Below, piece by piece: positions 17,151 through 30,873 of a stretch of 47,731 nt of DNA. The number at the start of each line of letters is the position of its first letter. The stretch's first letter is position 1. A program made the translations under genes and the position numbers. The stretch comes from Lysobacterales bacterium (GTDB lineage Bacteria > Pseudomonadota > Gammaproteobacteria > Xanthomonadales > Rhodanobacteraceae): NCBI GenBank assembly GCA_015655335.1, contig JAATFF010000133.1:1-47731 (forward strand). The letters are read 5' to 3'. The notes beneath the pieces are model-generated. The model ran no database searches. It had not been told where the DNA came from and saw only the letters and a program-made list of their open reading frames with translations.

Positions 17151-18950
17151 TTAAAGCGGTGCGCAATGTTTTTCCAGCCAAGCCAGATCAGCATCTTCCA
17201 GCAGAGGCCCGAGTGCCGCGCGCACTGAAGCATGGTAGTCGTCTAGCCATGCCCGTTCTTCGGGGTTGAGCAGCCCAGGTTCCAGGGCGCGTCGGTCGAA
17301 CGGGCAGAGCGTCAACGTTTCGAAGGCGTAGAAGTCACCGAATTCGGTCTGCTCGGCCTCGACCACCACAGCGAGGTTTTCATGGCGGATGCCATGGCGT
17401 GCCGGCTTATACAAACCAGGTTCGATCGAACTGATCATACCTGGCTCCAGCGGCACCAGCGCGCCGCCGGCGATCGGTGGCCGGATACCTTGTGGACCTT
17501 CGTGCACATTAAGGAAGTAACCGACGCCGTGGCCTGTTCCATGACCGTAGTCCATGCCTGAGGCCCATAGCGGAGCGCGTGCAAGCGCATCCAGTTGCGG
17601 GCCGCTGGCACCCTTGGGGAAGCGTGCGCGCGACAGGGCGATCATGCCTTTCATCACCAGGGTGGCATCGCGTCGCTGTTCGGCGGTGGTCGGCCCTAGC
17701 GCCAGTACGCGGGTGATATCGGTGGTGCCGCCGAGGTATTGGCCGCCGGAATCGATCAGGAGCAGGCCGTGGCGTTGCAGCGTGTTGTGCGCTTCGGGCG
17801 TGGCGCGGTAATGCGGAAGGGCGCCGTTTTCCATGTAACCGGCAATCGTGGCAAAACTCTCGCCGACGAAATCGGGTTGCGCCGAACGTTCTTCGCGCAA
17901 GAGGGTATCGACGTCCAGTTCGGTTTGCGTCATTCCCGCGGCAAGCCTCTCCTCCAGTCGACGGAAAGCGCGCGTGAGTGCGGCACCATCCCGGCGCATC
18001 ACCTCGCGAATATGAGTGAGCTCGTCTTTGCTCTTGCATGCCTTGAACGCTGTCGAAGGGTTTGGGCCTTCGATACACGTGGCTTTCGTGCCGATCTTTT
18101 GCACTACTGAGCTGACGACTCGGCCCGGATCGAACAGTAGGGTGTCGTTCGTTCCAAGTTCGCTAAGAGCGTCACCCAGTGTGGCGTAGTTGGCGATCTG
18201 GATGCCGTCCGCGGCGAGGGCCGCCACGAGCTCATCGTTGAGCTTCATGCGATCGACAAACAGTGTCGCGCGTCCCGCCGTCTCAACGAGCAAATGCGCC
18301 AGGAACACTGGATTGCATTCGACATCGCTGCCACGAAGATTGGTGAGCCACGCAATGTCGTCAAGACTGGAGATAAGGTGATGTGTCGCGTGCTGCTTGC
18401 GCAATGCACCGCGAAGCTTGTCAAATTTTTCCGCGCGTGAGGTTCCGGCGTAGGTGAGCGGATGTTCGACGACGGGTGCTTTGGGTAGGGCGGGGCGCTC
18501 GGCCCATATGTCCCCTGGGAGGTCCAGATCCACGCGCAGTTTGACGCCGACACTGCCCAGCAGGCGTTCGACCTGCCGCTGGGTGGCCACGGACACGCTG
18601 TCGCCTACCACGGCGATGACGTCACCTTGATGTAAGTGTTGTTGCAGCCACGAAAGATGTTCGGGCGCGTGAGCGGTCCGCTGTTTCATCAGCGCGATGC
18701 CGTTACCGGCAAGCTGCTGTTCGGCTTGCGAGAAATAACGCGAATCGGTCCACAGCCCGGCTTCCGTGGCGGTGACCAGCAACGTGCCGGCCGAACTGGT
18801 GAAGCCGGAAAGCCACTCGCGCGCTTGCCAGTGAGCAGGCAGATATTCGGACAGATGCGGGTCGGCGGTGGGAACAAGGCAGGCGGCGATGCTGCGCTTG
18901 GCCATCGCATCACGCAATGCGGCAATACGTGCAGGAATCGAAGTGCTCAT
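17151..18950 (-). CDS. Xaa-Pro aminopeptidase family protein (M24B)
   Basis: Cytoplasmic metallopeptidase of 599 aa. It has two N-terminal creatinase-like domains (about 1-300), the pita-bread M24 domain (about 310-530) and the short M24 C-terminal extension seen in the long, eukaryote-like aminopeptidase P group. Metal ligands are visible: Asp in LLIDSGGQYLGGTTDITR, His in GHGTGHGVGYFLNVHEG, and Glu in SSIEPGLY and ENLAVVVE. It removes N-terminal residues that precede proline. It lies 85 nt upstream of parE on the same strand. Confidence 0.9.
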   Translation of the reverse strand: MSTSIPARIAALRDAMAKRSIAACLVPTADPHLSEYLPAHWQAREWLSGFTSSAGTLLVTATEAGLWTDSRYFSQAEQQLAGNGIALMKQRTAHAPEHLSWLQQHLHQGDVIAVVGDSVSVATQRQVERLLGSVGVKLRVDLDLPGDIWAERPALPKAPVVEHPLTYAGTSRAEKFDKLRGALRKQHATHHLISSLDDIAWLTNLRGSDVECNPVFLAHLLVETAGRATLFVDRMKLNDELVAALAADGIQIANYATLGDALSELGTNDTLLFDPGRVVSSVVQKIGTKATCIEGPNPSTAFKACKSKDELTHIREVMRRDGAALTRAFRRLEERLAAGMTQTELDVDTLLREERSAQPDFVGESFATIAGYMENGALPHYRATPEAHNTLQRHGLLLIDSGGQYLGGTTDITRVLALGPTTAEQRRDATLVMKGMIALSRARFPKGASGPQLDALARAPLWASGMDYGHGTGHGVGYFLNVHEGPQGIRPPIAGGALVPLEPGMISSIEPGLYKPARHGIRHENLAVVVEAEQTEFGDFYAFETLTLCPFDRRALEPGLLNPEERAWLDDYHASVRAALGPLLEDADLAWLEKHCAPL

Positions 18951-19193
18951 CGGTGCATGGTAGCAGGCTGTTGTGTCGATGCCTTAGGTGTCGGGAAGGC
19001 GACGTTTCGTGCGGTGGTCCAGTCGAATTTTGATCTAAAAGCGGAAGGGCTTGCCAGTGTCGAGCGAGAAATGTTAGACGGCGATCTCGAGCGCGGCATT
19101 ATGTCTCGGGCTGGTCAATGCTTGTTGCAGCGCGATATCCTATGCAGGTCGTCCCCACGACACATCCCCCGTCAGCCTGTCTAAGAGTTGTTT

Positions 19194-20123
19194 GTGAACA
19201 AGCGTTCCCTTGTGTCCGCCTTGCGCTGGTCGTGCGCAGGTCTCACCGTGTTCCTCAGCGGTTGCAATATGGAAGTCCTGTCGCCCAAGGGCGATGTGGG
19301 TATGCAGGAAAAGTCTCTGATCCTGATCGCCCTGGGCTTGATGTTGGTGGTCGTGATCCCGGTCATCGTGATGACCCTGGTCTTTGCCTGGCGTTATCGC
19401 GCCTCGAACACCAAGGCGACGTATGCGCCGAAGTGGTCGCATTCGACGGCGATCGAGGCCGTGGTGTGGGCCATTCCGTGCGTCATTATCGCGATCCTCG
19501 GTACGATCACGTGGCGCACGTCGCACACGCTCGATCCGTACAAGCCGCTGGAGTCCAAGGTCAAGCCGATCACCATCCAGGTGGTGTCACTGGATTGGAA
19601 GTGGCTCTTCATCTATCCGGACTACGGCATCGCGAGCGTCAACGAGATCGCGTTTCCGACCGATGTGCCCGTGCACTTTGAAATCACCTCCGATTCGGTG
19701 ATGAACGCGTTCTTCATTCCTCAGCTTGGCAGCCAGATCTACGCCATGGCGGGCATGGACACGCAGCTCAACCTGATCGCGAACGAGCCGGGCACGTACG
19801 CGGGGCTTTCGACGAATTACAGCGGTGCAGGTTTTTCGGACATGCACTTCAATGCGATCGCGACCTCGCAGCAGGGTTTCTCTGACTGGATCAACAAGGC
19901 CAAGGCCAGCTCCGTCAATCTCGATGTGCAGGCGTACCACACGCTGGCACAACCGAGCGAGAAGCAGCCGGTGGCGTATTACGCCGCGGTCAAGCCGGGT
20001 TTGTTCAACAACATCATCCAGCAGTACATGGGCGATATGTCGATGAGTCGCATCGGCACGCAATCGCCTGCGCAAGCGAGCGCGATTCCCTCGTCCAACG
20101 ATCACGCCAAGGCTTCGGAGTAG
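19194..20123 (+). CDS. cyoA: Cytochrome bo ubiquinol oxidase subunit II
   Basis: Lipoprotein subunit of the proton-pumping terminal oxidase (309 aa). The signal ends FLSGC with lipid-modified C24, two TM helices follow (about 40-65 and 85-105), and then the periplasmic cupredoxin domain. The CuA cysteines of cytochrome c oxidases are absent, which points to a quinol oxidase. I chose the GTG at 19194 because AAGAG lies 6 nt upstream; a TTG at 19188 is in the spacer. It is first in cyoABCD. cyoE (haem O synthase) does not follow and must be elsewhere. Confidence 0.93.
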   Translation: MNKRSLVSALRWSCAGLTVFLSGCNMEVLSPKGDVGMQEKSLILIALGLMLVVVIPVIVMTLVFAWRYRASNTKATYAPKWSHSTAIEAVVWAIPCVIIAILGTITWRTSHTLDPYKPLESKVKPITIQVVSLDWKWLFIYPDYGIASVNEIAFPTDVPVHFEITSDSVMNAFFIPQLGSQIYAMAGMDTQLNLIANEPGTYAGLSTNYSGAGFSDMHFNAIATSQQGFSDWINKAKASSVNLDVQAYHTLAQPSEKQPVAYYAAVKPGLFNNIIQQYMGDMSMSRIGTQSPAQASAIPSSNDHAKASE

Positions 20124-20126
20124 GCC

Positions 20127-22142
20127 ATGTTCGGAAAACTTTCTCTATCGGCCATTCCATACAATGAGCCGATCATTATGGGCACCTTGCTTATGGTGAC
20201 CCTCGCGGGTGCAGCGCTGCTTGGCTGGGTGACTTACCAGCGCAAATGGGGTTACCTGTGGAGCGAGTGGTTCACCACGGTCGACCATAAGCGCATCGGC
20301 GTGATGTACATCATCATGGCGCTGCTCATGCTGCTGCGTGGCTTTGCCGACGCGATCATGATGCGTGGCCAGCAGGCGATGGCCTCGGCCGATGCCGCCG
20401 GCTACCTACCGGCGCATCATTACGATCAGATCTTCACGGCGCACGGCGACATCATGATCTTCTTCATGGCGATGCCGTTCATCACCGGCCTGATGAACCT
20501 GGTCGTGCCGCTGCAGATCGGCGCGCGCGACGTGGCGTATCCGTTCCTCAACTCGCTCAGCTACTGGCTGACCGCGGGTGGCGTGGTGCTGATCATGCTG
20601 TCGATGTTCGTGGGCGATTTCGCCGCGACCGGCTGGCTGGCCTACCCGCCGCTGTCCGAACTGAAATTCAGCCCGACGGTCGGCGTGGACTACTACATCT
20701 GGTCGCTGCAGTTGTCGGGCCTGGGTACGACGCTTAGCGGCATCAACTTCATCGTGACGATCCTGCGCATGCGCACGCCGGGCATGACGCTGATGAAGAT
20801 GCCGGTGTTCACTTGGACCGCGCTGGTTACCAACATCCTGATCGTCGCTGCCTTTCCGGTGCTGACCGTCACGCTGGCCTTGCTTGCCGCCGACCGTTAC
20901 CTGGACATGCATTTCTTTATGAACGAGCTTGGCGGCAACGCCATGATGTACGTGAACCTGATCTGGATTTGGGGTCATCCCGAGGTCTACATCCTGGTGC
21001 TGCCGTGCTTCGGTGCGTATTCGGAAATCATCGCCACCTTCTCGGGCAAGCCGCTGTTCGGCTACAAGTCGATGGTCTATGCCACGGCGGGCATCGGCAT
21101 TCTTTCCTTCCTGGTGTGGCTGCATCACTTCTTCACCATGGGCTCGGGCGCGGACGTCAATGCCTTCTTCGGCATCATGACGATGATCATCTCCGTGCCG
21201 ACCGGCGTAAAACTGTTCAACTGGCTATTCACGATGTATCGCGGTCGCGTGCGCCTTACCGTTCCGGTGCTCTGGACGATCGGCTTCATGGTTACCTTCA
21301 CCGTAGGTGGCATGACCGGCGTGTTGCTGGCGGTCCCAGGTGCGGACTTCGTGCTGCATAACAGCGTGTTCCTGATCGCGCACTTCCATAACGTGATCAT
21401 CGGCGGCGTGGTGTTTGGCTGCCTTGCGGCGATGAACTACTGGTTCCCGAAGGCGTTCGGCTTCAAGCTGGAGGAACGTTTCGGCAAATATTCGTTCTGG
21501 TGCTGGCTGGTCGGTTTCTACGTGGCGTTCGTGCCGCTGTATATCCTTGGCCTCAAGGGCATGACGCGCCGCATGAACCACTACGTCAATCCGGAGTGGC
21601 AGCCTTACCTGGTGGTGGCGCTGATCGGTGCCGTGATCATCATGGCGGGTATCGGCTTCACGATTCTTCAGCTCGTGGTGAGCGTGCGCAATCGCGCCGA
21701 GAACCGCGACCTGACCGGCGATCCGTGGGGTGGACGCACGCTGGAATGGTCAACCAGCTCGCCACCGCCGTTCTACAACTTTGCCGTGTTGCCGCACGTT
21801 GAGGAGCTGGACCAGTTCTGGGCGGACAAAGAACACAAGCGCGCTTACAAACGTCACGCGCATTACGCGGACATCCATATGCCGCGCAACACGGGCGTGG
21901 GTGTATTCATGGGCGGGTTCGGCACCGTGCTGGGCTTCGCAATGGTGTGGCACATCTGGTGGCTGGCTGCGTTTGGTTTGCTCGGCATGGTCGCTTCGTT
22001 CATCGCGCGTGCCTACGACACCAATGTGGACTACTACGTGCCGGGCGCCGAAGTCGAGAAGATCGAACGCGCACGCCTGGTGCCGTCGCAGAAGCTGGTC
22101 GAACACGTGGATCCGGCATCGGCCGGTCAGAAGGTTGCGTAA
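20127..22142 (+). CDS. cyoB: Cytochrome bo ubiquinol oxidase subunit I
   Basis: Catalytic subunit (671 aa) holding haem b, haem o3 and CuB, with about 15 TM helices. Visible ligands are the low-spin haem His in [13 protein letters not shown], the CuB His and cross-linked Tyr in [12 protein letters not shown], the two CuB His in HHFF, and the haem His pair in [13 protein letters not shown]. It starts 3 nt after cyoA and ends 3 nt before cyoC. Length matches E. coli CyoB. Confidence 0.97.
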   Translation: MFGKLSLSAIPYNEPIIMGTLLMVTLAGAALLGWVTYQRKWGYLWSEWFTTVDHKRIGVMYIIMALLMLLRGFADAIMMRGQQAMASADAAGYLPAHHYDQIFTAHGDIMIFFMAMPFITGLMNLVVPLQIGARDVAYPFLNSLSYWLTAGGVVLIMLSMFVGDFAATGWLAYPPLSELKFSPTVGVDYYIWSLQLSGLGTTLSGINFIVTILRMRTPGMTLMKMPVFTWTALVTNILIVAAFPVLTVTLALLAADRYLDMHFFMNELGGNAMMYVNLIWIWGHPEVYILVLPCFGAYSEIIATFSGKPLFGYKSMVYATAGIGILSFLVWLHHFFTMGSGADVNAFFGIMTMIISVPTGVKLFNWLFTMYRGRVRLTVPVLWTIGFMVTFTVGGMTGVLLAVPGADFVLHNSVFLIAHFHNVIIGGVVFGCLAAMNYWFPKAFGFKLEERFGKYSFWCWLVGFYVAFVPLYILGLKGMTRRMNHYVNPEWQPYLVVALIGAVIIMAGIGFTILQLVVSVRNRAENRDLTGDPWGGRTLEWSTSSPPPFYNFAVLPHVEELDQFWADKEHKRAYKRHAHYADIHMPRNTGVGVFMGGFGTVLGFAMVWHIWWLAAFGLLGMVASFIARAYDTNVDYYVPGAEVEKIERARLVPSQKLVEHVDPASAGQKVA

Positions 22143-22145
22143 GTC

Positions 22146-22769
22146 ATGAGCAGTTCCACGATTACCGCTACGCACGACACCGTTTCCCACGGCGTCGATC
22201 ACGAGCATCACGATGATGGATCCAAGACCCTGCTCGGGTTCTGGATCTACCTGATGAGCGACTGCCTGATTTTCTCGGCACTGTTCGCCACCTTCGCCGT
22301 GCTATCCAATGCCACCGTCGGCGGTCCGAACGGCAAAGAGCTGTTCGACCTGTCCTACGTGCTGGGTGAAACCATGCTGCTGCTGGTCAGCAGCTTCACC
22401 TTCGGCGTGGCGATGCTGAACATGCACGCCGGCCATCGCAACAAGGTGATCGGCTGGTTGTTCATCACCTTCTTGTTCGGTGCAGCTTTCGTGGCGATGG
22501 AAATCCACGAGTTCGCGCACCTCATCCACGAAGGTGCCGGTCCGGATCGCAGTGCGTTCCTGTCGTCTTACTTCACCCTGGTCGGCACCCACGGTCTGCA
22601 CGTGACCTGCGGCCTGATCTGGATCGTGGTGATGATGGACATGATTCGCCGTTACGGCCTGAACGACGCTGTCACCCGTCGCTTGTCTTGCCTGAGCCTG
22701 TTCTGGCACTTCCTGGATGTGGTCTGGATCTGCGTGTTCACCATTGTTTATCTGCGGGGAGTGCTCTGA
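22146..22769 (+). CDS. cyoC: Cytochrome bo ubiquinol oxidase subunit III
   Basis: Membrane subunit of 207 aa with five TM helices. The family segment [20 protein letters not shown] opens the first helix, and [10 protein letters not shown] and [17 protein letters not shown] follow. The N terminus is His/Asp-rich ([10 protein letters not shown]). The stop overlaps the cyoD start by one base (TGATG). Confidence 0.96.
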   Translation: MSSSTITATHDTVSHGVDHEHHDDGSKTLLGFWIYLMSDCLIFSALFATFAVLSNATVGGPNGKELFDLSYVLGETMLLLVSSFTFGVAMLNMHAGHRNKVIGWLFITFLFGAAFVAMEIHEFAHLIHEGAGPDRSAFLSSYFTLVGTHGLHVTCGLIWIVVMMDMIRRYGLNDAVTRRLSCLSLFWHFLDVVWICVFTIVYLRGVL

Positions 22770-23146
22770 TGTCGAGCCAACACAGTCATGCCTCGGGTGC
22801 GGATCACAAGCATGCCAATCACGGCAGCCTGAAGTCCTACATCGTCGGGTTCATCCTCTCCATCGTGCTGACGCTGCTGTCGTTCGGCTGCGTGATGTCG
22901 GGTGCGGTTCCGCACGATCTGATCCTGCCGGGTATCGTGGTGCTCTGCGTGGCCCAGGTGCTGGTGCAATTGGTGTTCTTCCTGCATTTGAGCGCCGCGC
23001 CGGGGCAGCGAGACAATCTGTCGATCGGCGTGTTCACGGTGCTGATCATCGCCATCGTGGTGGTGGGTTCCCTGTGGGTGCTGCACAACATGAATGTGAA
23101 CATGATGCATCCGGCACCAGCCATGTCCCTGGGCAACGCCGGCTGA
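22769..23146 (+). CDS. cyoD: Cytochrome bo ubiquinol oxidase subunit IV
   Basis: Small assembly subunit (125 aa) with three TM helices and a His-rich N terminus (SSQHSHASGADHKHANHG). The helices begin at SYIVGFILSIVLT, LILPGIVVLCVAQVLVQLVF and LSIGVFTVLIIAIVVVGS. I chose the ATG at 22769, coupled to the cyoC stop; the open frame further upstream is inside cyoC. It is the last gene of the operon and is followed by the paired REP-like element. Confidence 0.95.
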   Translation: MSSQHSHASGADHKHANHGSLKSYIVGFILSIVLTLLSFGCVMSGAVPHDLILPGIVVLCVAQVLVQLVFFLHLSAAPGQRDNLSIGVFTVLIIAIVVVGSLWVLHNMNVNMMHPAPAMSLGNAG

Positions 23147-23161
23147 GGCGCATGCTTCAAG

Positions 23162-23251
23162 CCCGTCGTCCCGGCGAAAGCCGGGACCTAGCGCCTTGGC
23201 TCCGTAATTAAGCCACTGGGTCCCGGCCCCGGCTTTCGCCGGGACGACGGG
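23162..23251. repeat. Inverted pair of REP-like palindromes (BIME-like) between cyoD and pyrG
   Basis: The left arm (23162-23188, starting CCCGTCGTCCCGG) and the right arm (23219-23251, ending CCGGGACGACGGG) are reverse complements over 27 nt, except for a 6-nt insertion (CCCCGG) in the right arm. Each arm is itself a hairpin (CCCGGC-GAAA-GCCGGG). The 30-nt spacer holds a third small stem (TGGCT/AGCCA). Such GTCGTCCCGGC palindromes are common intergenic repeats in proteobacterial genomes. It could end or protect the cyo transcript. Confidence 0.85.
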
Positions 23252-23291
23252 TTAGTAAGCAGATGGGCTCTCGGGAAAGCGACGCAGCTGA

Positions 23292-25876
<2,585 letters not shown>

Positions 25877-25903
25877 TGGTGTCGCGCGGTTGCCGCGCAT
25901 TGA

Positions 25904-27235
<1,332 letters not shown>

Positions 27236-27253
27236 GCGAGGTAGAACCCGACG

Positions 27254-27586
27254 ATGTTGCGTTGGATCGCCTTGATCCTACTGCTCTTGTTGATCGGACT
27301 GCAGCTCGAGCTGTGGTCCAATCACGGTGGCATGTCCGAGGTGACCAGCTTGCGTATCGCGGTCAAAAAGCAGGGCGATGAAAACGACAAGCTGGTCCAG
27401 CGCAATCAGGCGCTGGCCGCTGACGTGAACGATCTCAAGCATGGTGAACAGGCTGTCGAGGCGCGCGCCCGCGCCGAGTTAGGACTGATCAAGCCGGGTG
27501 AAACCTTTTATCAGGTCGTCGAAAAACCAGGCAATGCCGCTAGCGTCGTAGCGCCAGCGGCGTCCAGCACCAGTGGTGGCAACTAA
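27254..27586 (+). CDS. ftsB: Cell division protein FtsB
   Basis: Small bitopic protein (110 aa) of the FtsQBL divisome subcomplex. A single TM helix at the N terminus (WIALILLLLLIGLQLELW) is followed by a coiled coil (about 35-75, with heptad-like Leu/Val) and the conserved ARAELGLIKPGETFYQVV segment. The Ala/Ser-rich tail is poorly conserved. Its TAA overlaps the ATG of a 16-codon ORF where ispD would normally begin. Confidence 0.94.
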   Translation: MLRWIALILLLLLIGLQLELWSNHGGMSEVTSLRIAVKKQGDENDKLVQRNQALAADVNDLKHGEQAVEARARAELGLIKPGETFYQVVEKPGNAASVVAPAASSTSGGN

Positions 27587-27637
27587 ATGAGCGGATTCTG
27601 GCGAGCGGCTCGCTATAAGTATGTGGAGCGGGGCTGA
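27587..27637 (+). pseudogene. 16-codon ORF in the usual ispDF position; possible deletion scar
   Basis: ATG directly after the ftsB stop (TAAATG) opens MSGFWRAARYKYVERG then TGA. In E. coli and many Xanthomonadales, ispD starts here, often with a short Met-polar-Phe/Trp-Trp N terminus before the AAG nucleotide site, then ispF and truD. Only this stub lies before truD. My reading is a precise deletion of ispDF. It could also be an unrelated short leader. Confidence 0.35.
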
Positions 27638-27647
27638 ATCTATTCTC

Positions 27648-28664
27648 ATGTCGACATCCGAACTCGAACTGCCCAGAGCCCATGGCACACCACCGTTGAC
27701 AGCAGAATTGCGTCGCACACCGGAAGATTTCCGCGTCGATGAAATCCTTGGCTACGATGCCGACGGCGAGGGTGAACATGCTTTGTTGTGGGTCGAAAAG
27801 CGTGACGCCAACACCGATTGGGTGGCGCGAGAATTGGCGCGTTTTGCAGGCGCGCCACCGCTGAATGTCGGTTATGCCGGTTTGAAGGATCGCCATGCGG
27901 TAACGCGTCAGGCGTTTACCGTGCAACTGGCAGGCAAGCCAGATCCCGATTGGAGCGCGTTTCCGCACGCTGAGGTGAAAGTGCTGGCGAGTACGCGGCA
28001 CAAACGCAAACTCAAGCGAGGTGCTCTGCGCGGCAATCGTTTCGTGTTGGTGATGCGCGACGTCCGGGGAGACAAGACACGCGCCGAAGAAATATTGCAG
28101 GCCATCGTCGCGCGAGGCGTCCCCAACTATTTCGGCGAACAACGATTCGGGCGTGAGGGCGGCAATGTCGCGCAAGCGCGCGCGATGTTCGCCGGACGGC
28201 GTGTGGATCGCGACAAGCGTTCGATCCTGCTATCCGCGGCGCGCTCGCACATTTTCAATAACGTGTTGGCCGCTCGCGTCGAACGGGACGCTTGGGACAA
28301 ACCGCTGGACGGCGACATCTGGTCGCTCGCCGGTTCGCGTTCCTGGTTTGGACCGGAGCCGTTCGACGACACACTCGCTGCACGTTTGGTGCAAGGCGAT
28401 ATCCATCCATCGGGACCGCTGTGGGGCCAGGGCGAGCCGCCAACGGCATCTGTAGCGGGTGATCTGGAGCGCCATATCGCCGCCATGCATACCGATTTGG
28501 CCGATGGTTTGGCCGCCGCTCGCATGGAACAGGAGCGTCGCTCTTTGCGACTTATGCTGAAAGATTTGCGCTGGCGCTGGCTGGATGATGAAACGCTTGA
28601 GCTTGGTTTCGAGTTGCCCGCGGGCGCCTATGCCACGGTTGTGGCGCGGGAACTGATCGGCTAA
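27648..28664 (+). CDS. truD: tRNA pseudouridine(13) synthase
   Basis: Modifies U13 of tRNA-Glu and others (338 aa). The catalytic Asp lies in GYAGLKDRHAVTRQAFTV. The N-terminal TPEDFRVDEILGY and the FGEQRFGREGGNV motif are typical. I chose the ATG at 27648 (MSTSELELPRAHG); an ATG at 27621 is in frame but adds 9 unconserved residues and overlaps the preceding short ORF. The stop abuts the stop of the facing Smr gene with no base between them (TAATTA). Confidence 0.94.
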   Translation: MSTSELELPRAHGTPPLTAELRRTPEDFRVDEILGYDADGEGEHALLWVEKRDANTDWVARELARFAGAPPLNVGYAGLKDRHAVTRQAFTVQLAGKPDPDWSAFPHAEVKVLASTRHKRKLKRGALRGNRFVLVMRDVRGDKTRAEEILQAIVARGVPNYFGEQRFGREGGNVAQARAMFAGRRVDRDKRSILLSAARSHIFNNVLAARVERDAWDKPLDGDIWSLAGSRSWFGPEPFDDTLAARLVQGDIHPSGPLWGQGEPPTASVAGDLERHIAAMHTDLADGLAAARMEQERRSLRLMLKDLRWRWLDDETLELGFELPAGAYATVVARELIG

Positions 28665-29213
28665 TTATTTGCTTTTGAGCAATACCACGACGGCGCCGGT
28701 GCCCCCTTGCATCGGGCGTGCGGAGGCGAACGCAATCACGTCGTCCCGTCGACGCAGCAGGCGCTCGGTCAGTGCCTTCAGCACCGGACCGGCTGCTTTG
28801 GAACGCAGTCCTTTGCCGTGCACGATGCGTACGCAATGCAGCCCGCGCGCGGATGCCTCGGCGAGAAATGCCGTGATGGTTGTTTGCGCCGCAGCCGCAT
28901 TCATCTGGTGCAGGTCGATATCATCCTGCACGCTGTATTGGCCACGCTTGAGTTGGCGTAGCAATTTGGGCGGATAGCCGTCGTGCAGGTAGCTCAGCTC
29001 CTCGCCGACCTCCATCAGAGCCGGATCGAAAGCCATGTCCAGCAATTCGCCCGGCACCGCCGCCTCATCGGCCTCAAGCATATGAGGGTGCGGCTCGGGT
29101 TTGGGTATCGCAGGAGGCGGTGCGACAGGATCCAGCCGACGCACATCACCGATCGCATCACGGAAAAGGCGGCTGTCCTCATCGTTGACGGTGGTTGGCG
29201 TGCGGCGCTTCAT
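28665..29213 (-). CDS. Smr-domain protein
   Basis: 182 aa. The C-terminal Smr (MutS2-related) domain covers about 95-182, with DLHQMNAAAAQTTI, VRIVHGKGLRSK and the final GGTGAVVVLL. The N-terminal half is charged and Pro-rich. Smr domains are nicking nucleases or RNA-cleaving modules; stand-alone bacterial members (YfcN/SmrB) can cleave mRNA at collided ribosomes. The usual LDLHG is DLHQ here. I chose the ATG at 29213, with AGGA 8 nt upstream; an ATG three codons earlier is in frame. It faces truD. Confidence 0.88.
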   Translation of the reverse strand: MKRRTPTTVNDEDSRLFRDAIGDVRRLDPVAPPPAIPKPEPHPHMLEADEAAVPGELLDMAFDPALMEVGEELSYLHDGYPPKLLRQLKRGQYSVQDDIDLHQMNAAAAQTTITAFLAEASARGLHCVRIVHGKGLRSKAAGPVLKALTERLLRRRDDVIAFASARPMQGGTGAVVVLLKSK

Positions 29214-29381
29214 GGAAATCATCCTAACGAATGACGGACGATTCTAGGGAGGGTTTCGTGGTGGTGAGTGAAGTCGAGGCGCAGCCGTGAAACCGCCGGT
29301 CCGCTCAGTTAGACTCCAAAGTTCAGGGAGCGTGTGACGGAGCCTTCGGGCCGCACGCCGTAAATCAGCTTTGAACGGATC

Positions 29382-30176
29382 ATGATGCGAGTTCTGGTTA
29401 GTAACGATGATGGCGTGGATGCTCCGGGCATCCGCGTACTTGCCGAGCGCCTTGGCGTCGTCGGCCAGGTGACGGTGGTGGCTCCTGATCGCGATCGCTC
29501 CGGCGCAAGCAACTCCTTGACACTCGATGCACCGATCCGCGCGTTGCGGATGGACAATGGCTATTACCGTGTCGCGGGTACGCCTACCGACTGCGTGCAT
29601 CTCGCGTTGGCCGGCATGCTGGACTATGAGCCGGATATCGTCGTTTCCGGCATCAACAATTCGGCCAACCTCGGCGACGACGTGATCTATTCCGGTACGG
29701 TGTCGGCCGCGATGGAAGGACGTTTTCTCGGCTTGCCGGCGATTGCGGTGTCATTGGTCAGCAAGGATCACAAGGGCGAGCATTACGATTCAGCCGCCAA
29801 AGCCGTGCTGCTGTTGATGGAGCGCCTGTTGGTCGATCCGCTTCCGGCGGACACCATTCTCAACGTCAACGTTCCTGATCGTCCCTGGGAAGATATCCTC
29901 GGCTTTGAGGTAACACGCCTTGGCAAGCGGCATCGTTCTGCGCCTTGCATCAAGCAGACCGATCCACGCGGCAAAACGATCTGGTGGATCGGTCCTGCCG
30001 GCGACGTCGACGATGCGGGCCCAGGTACGGATTTTCATGCTGTGCAGCGCGGGTACGTATCGTTAACGCCTATCCACGTTGATCTCACGCGTTTCCAGGC
30101 TTTGGAAAAAGTCAGCAGTTGGGTCCATGCGTTGACCGACGGCATGAATGGGAAAACCGATGGCAAGGCAGCGTGA
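29382..30176 (+). CDS. surE: 5'/3'-nucleotidase SurE
   Basis: Metal-dependent survival phosphatase (264 aa) hydrolysing nucleoside 5'- and 3'-monophosphates. The metal site is [14 protein letters not shown], and [20 protein letters not shown] is the second signature. Met codons at 29382 and 29385 are equally plausible starts. It is upstream of pcm as in E. coli. The 159 nt before it hold no gene I can support. Confidence 0.95.
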   Translation: MMRVLVSNDDGVDAPGIRVLAERLGVVGQVTVVAPDRDRSGASNSLTLDAPIRALRMDNGYYRVAGTPTDCVHLALAGMLDYEPDIVVSGINNSANLGDDVIYSGTVSAAMEGRFLGLPAIAVSLVSKDHKGEHYDSAAKAVLLLMERLLVDPLPADTILNVNVPDRPWEDILGFEVTRLGKRHRSAPCIKQTDPRGKTIWWIGPAGDVDDAGPGTDFHAVQRGYVSLTPIHVDLTRFQALEKVSSWVHALTDGMNGKTDGKAA

Positions 30177-30177
30177 G

Positions 30178-30873
30178 GTGAACGTGCATCCATTGCCGCC
30201 ATCCGCCCTCAAGGGCGAGGGAATGACCTCTCAGCGCGCGCGCGATCGGCTTGCCGCCAAGTTGAAGGAAGAGGGTATTCACGATCAGCGCGTGATCGAT
30301 GTCATCCGCAATTTGCCGCGTCATCACTTTATCGATCAGGCACTGCATTCGCGCGCCTATGAAAACACCGCGCTACCGATCGGTCACGGTCAGACGATCT
30401 CGCAACCCTGGGTGGTGGCGCGCATGACGGAGGCGCTGCTTGAGCCGTTCGATAAGAAGGACGGGCGTCCGCTGAAAGTGCTGGAGATCGGCACGGGTTC
30501 GGGCTATCAGGCAGTCGTGCTGGCGAACTTGGTGCCGCAGGTTTTCACGGTCGAACGTATCGAGGAGCTGTTGCGCCAGGCGCGCCGTCGGTTCCGGCAG
30601 CTTGGCATCGACAACATCCGTTCGCGTCACGATGACGGCAAGCTGGGTTGGGCTGCGGAGGCGCCGTTCGATGCCATTATCCTGACGGCGGCCGGCGACG
30701 CCATTCCCACCCAGGTGCTCGACCAATTAAGTCCCGACGGCGTGCTGGTGGCGCCGGTGGGTTCTCCTAGCAGTCAAACCCTGATCCGTATGCGCGGTGA
30801 CGGTAAAGGCGATTTCATGCAAGAAGAATTGGCTGCCGTGAGTTTTGTACCGTTGCTGGGCGGCATCGGCTGA
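30178..30873 (+). CDS. pcm: Protein-L-isoaspartate O-methyltransferase
   Basis: Repairs isoaspartyl residues in damaged proteins using SAM (about 231 aa). Motif I is [16 protein letters not shown]. The substrate segment is [23 protein letters not shown], and post-motif I is [10 protein letters not shown]. The start is uncertain: GTG at 30178 gives about 18 residues before the conserved TSQRARDRL, like relatives, while ATG at 30223 would give a shorter protein. Its TGA overlaps the next ATG by one base. Confidence 0.93.
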   Translation: MNVHPLPPSALKGEGMTSQRARDRLAAKLKEEGIHDQRVIDVIRNLPRHHFIDQALHSRAYENTALPIGHGQTISQPWVVARMTEALLEPFDKKDGRPLKVLEIGTGSGYQAVVLANLVPQVFTVERIEELLRQARRRFRQLGIDNIRSRHDDGKLGWAAEAPFDAIILTAAGDAIPTQVLDQLSPDGVLVAPVGSPSSQTLIRMRGDGKGDFMQEELAAVSFVPLLGGIG

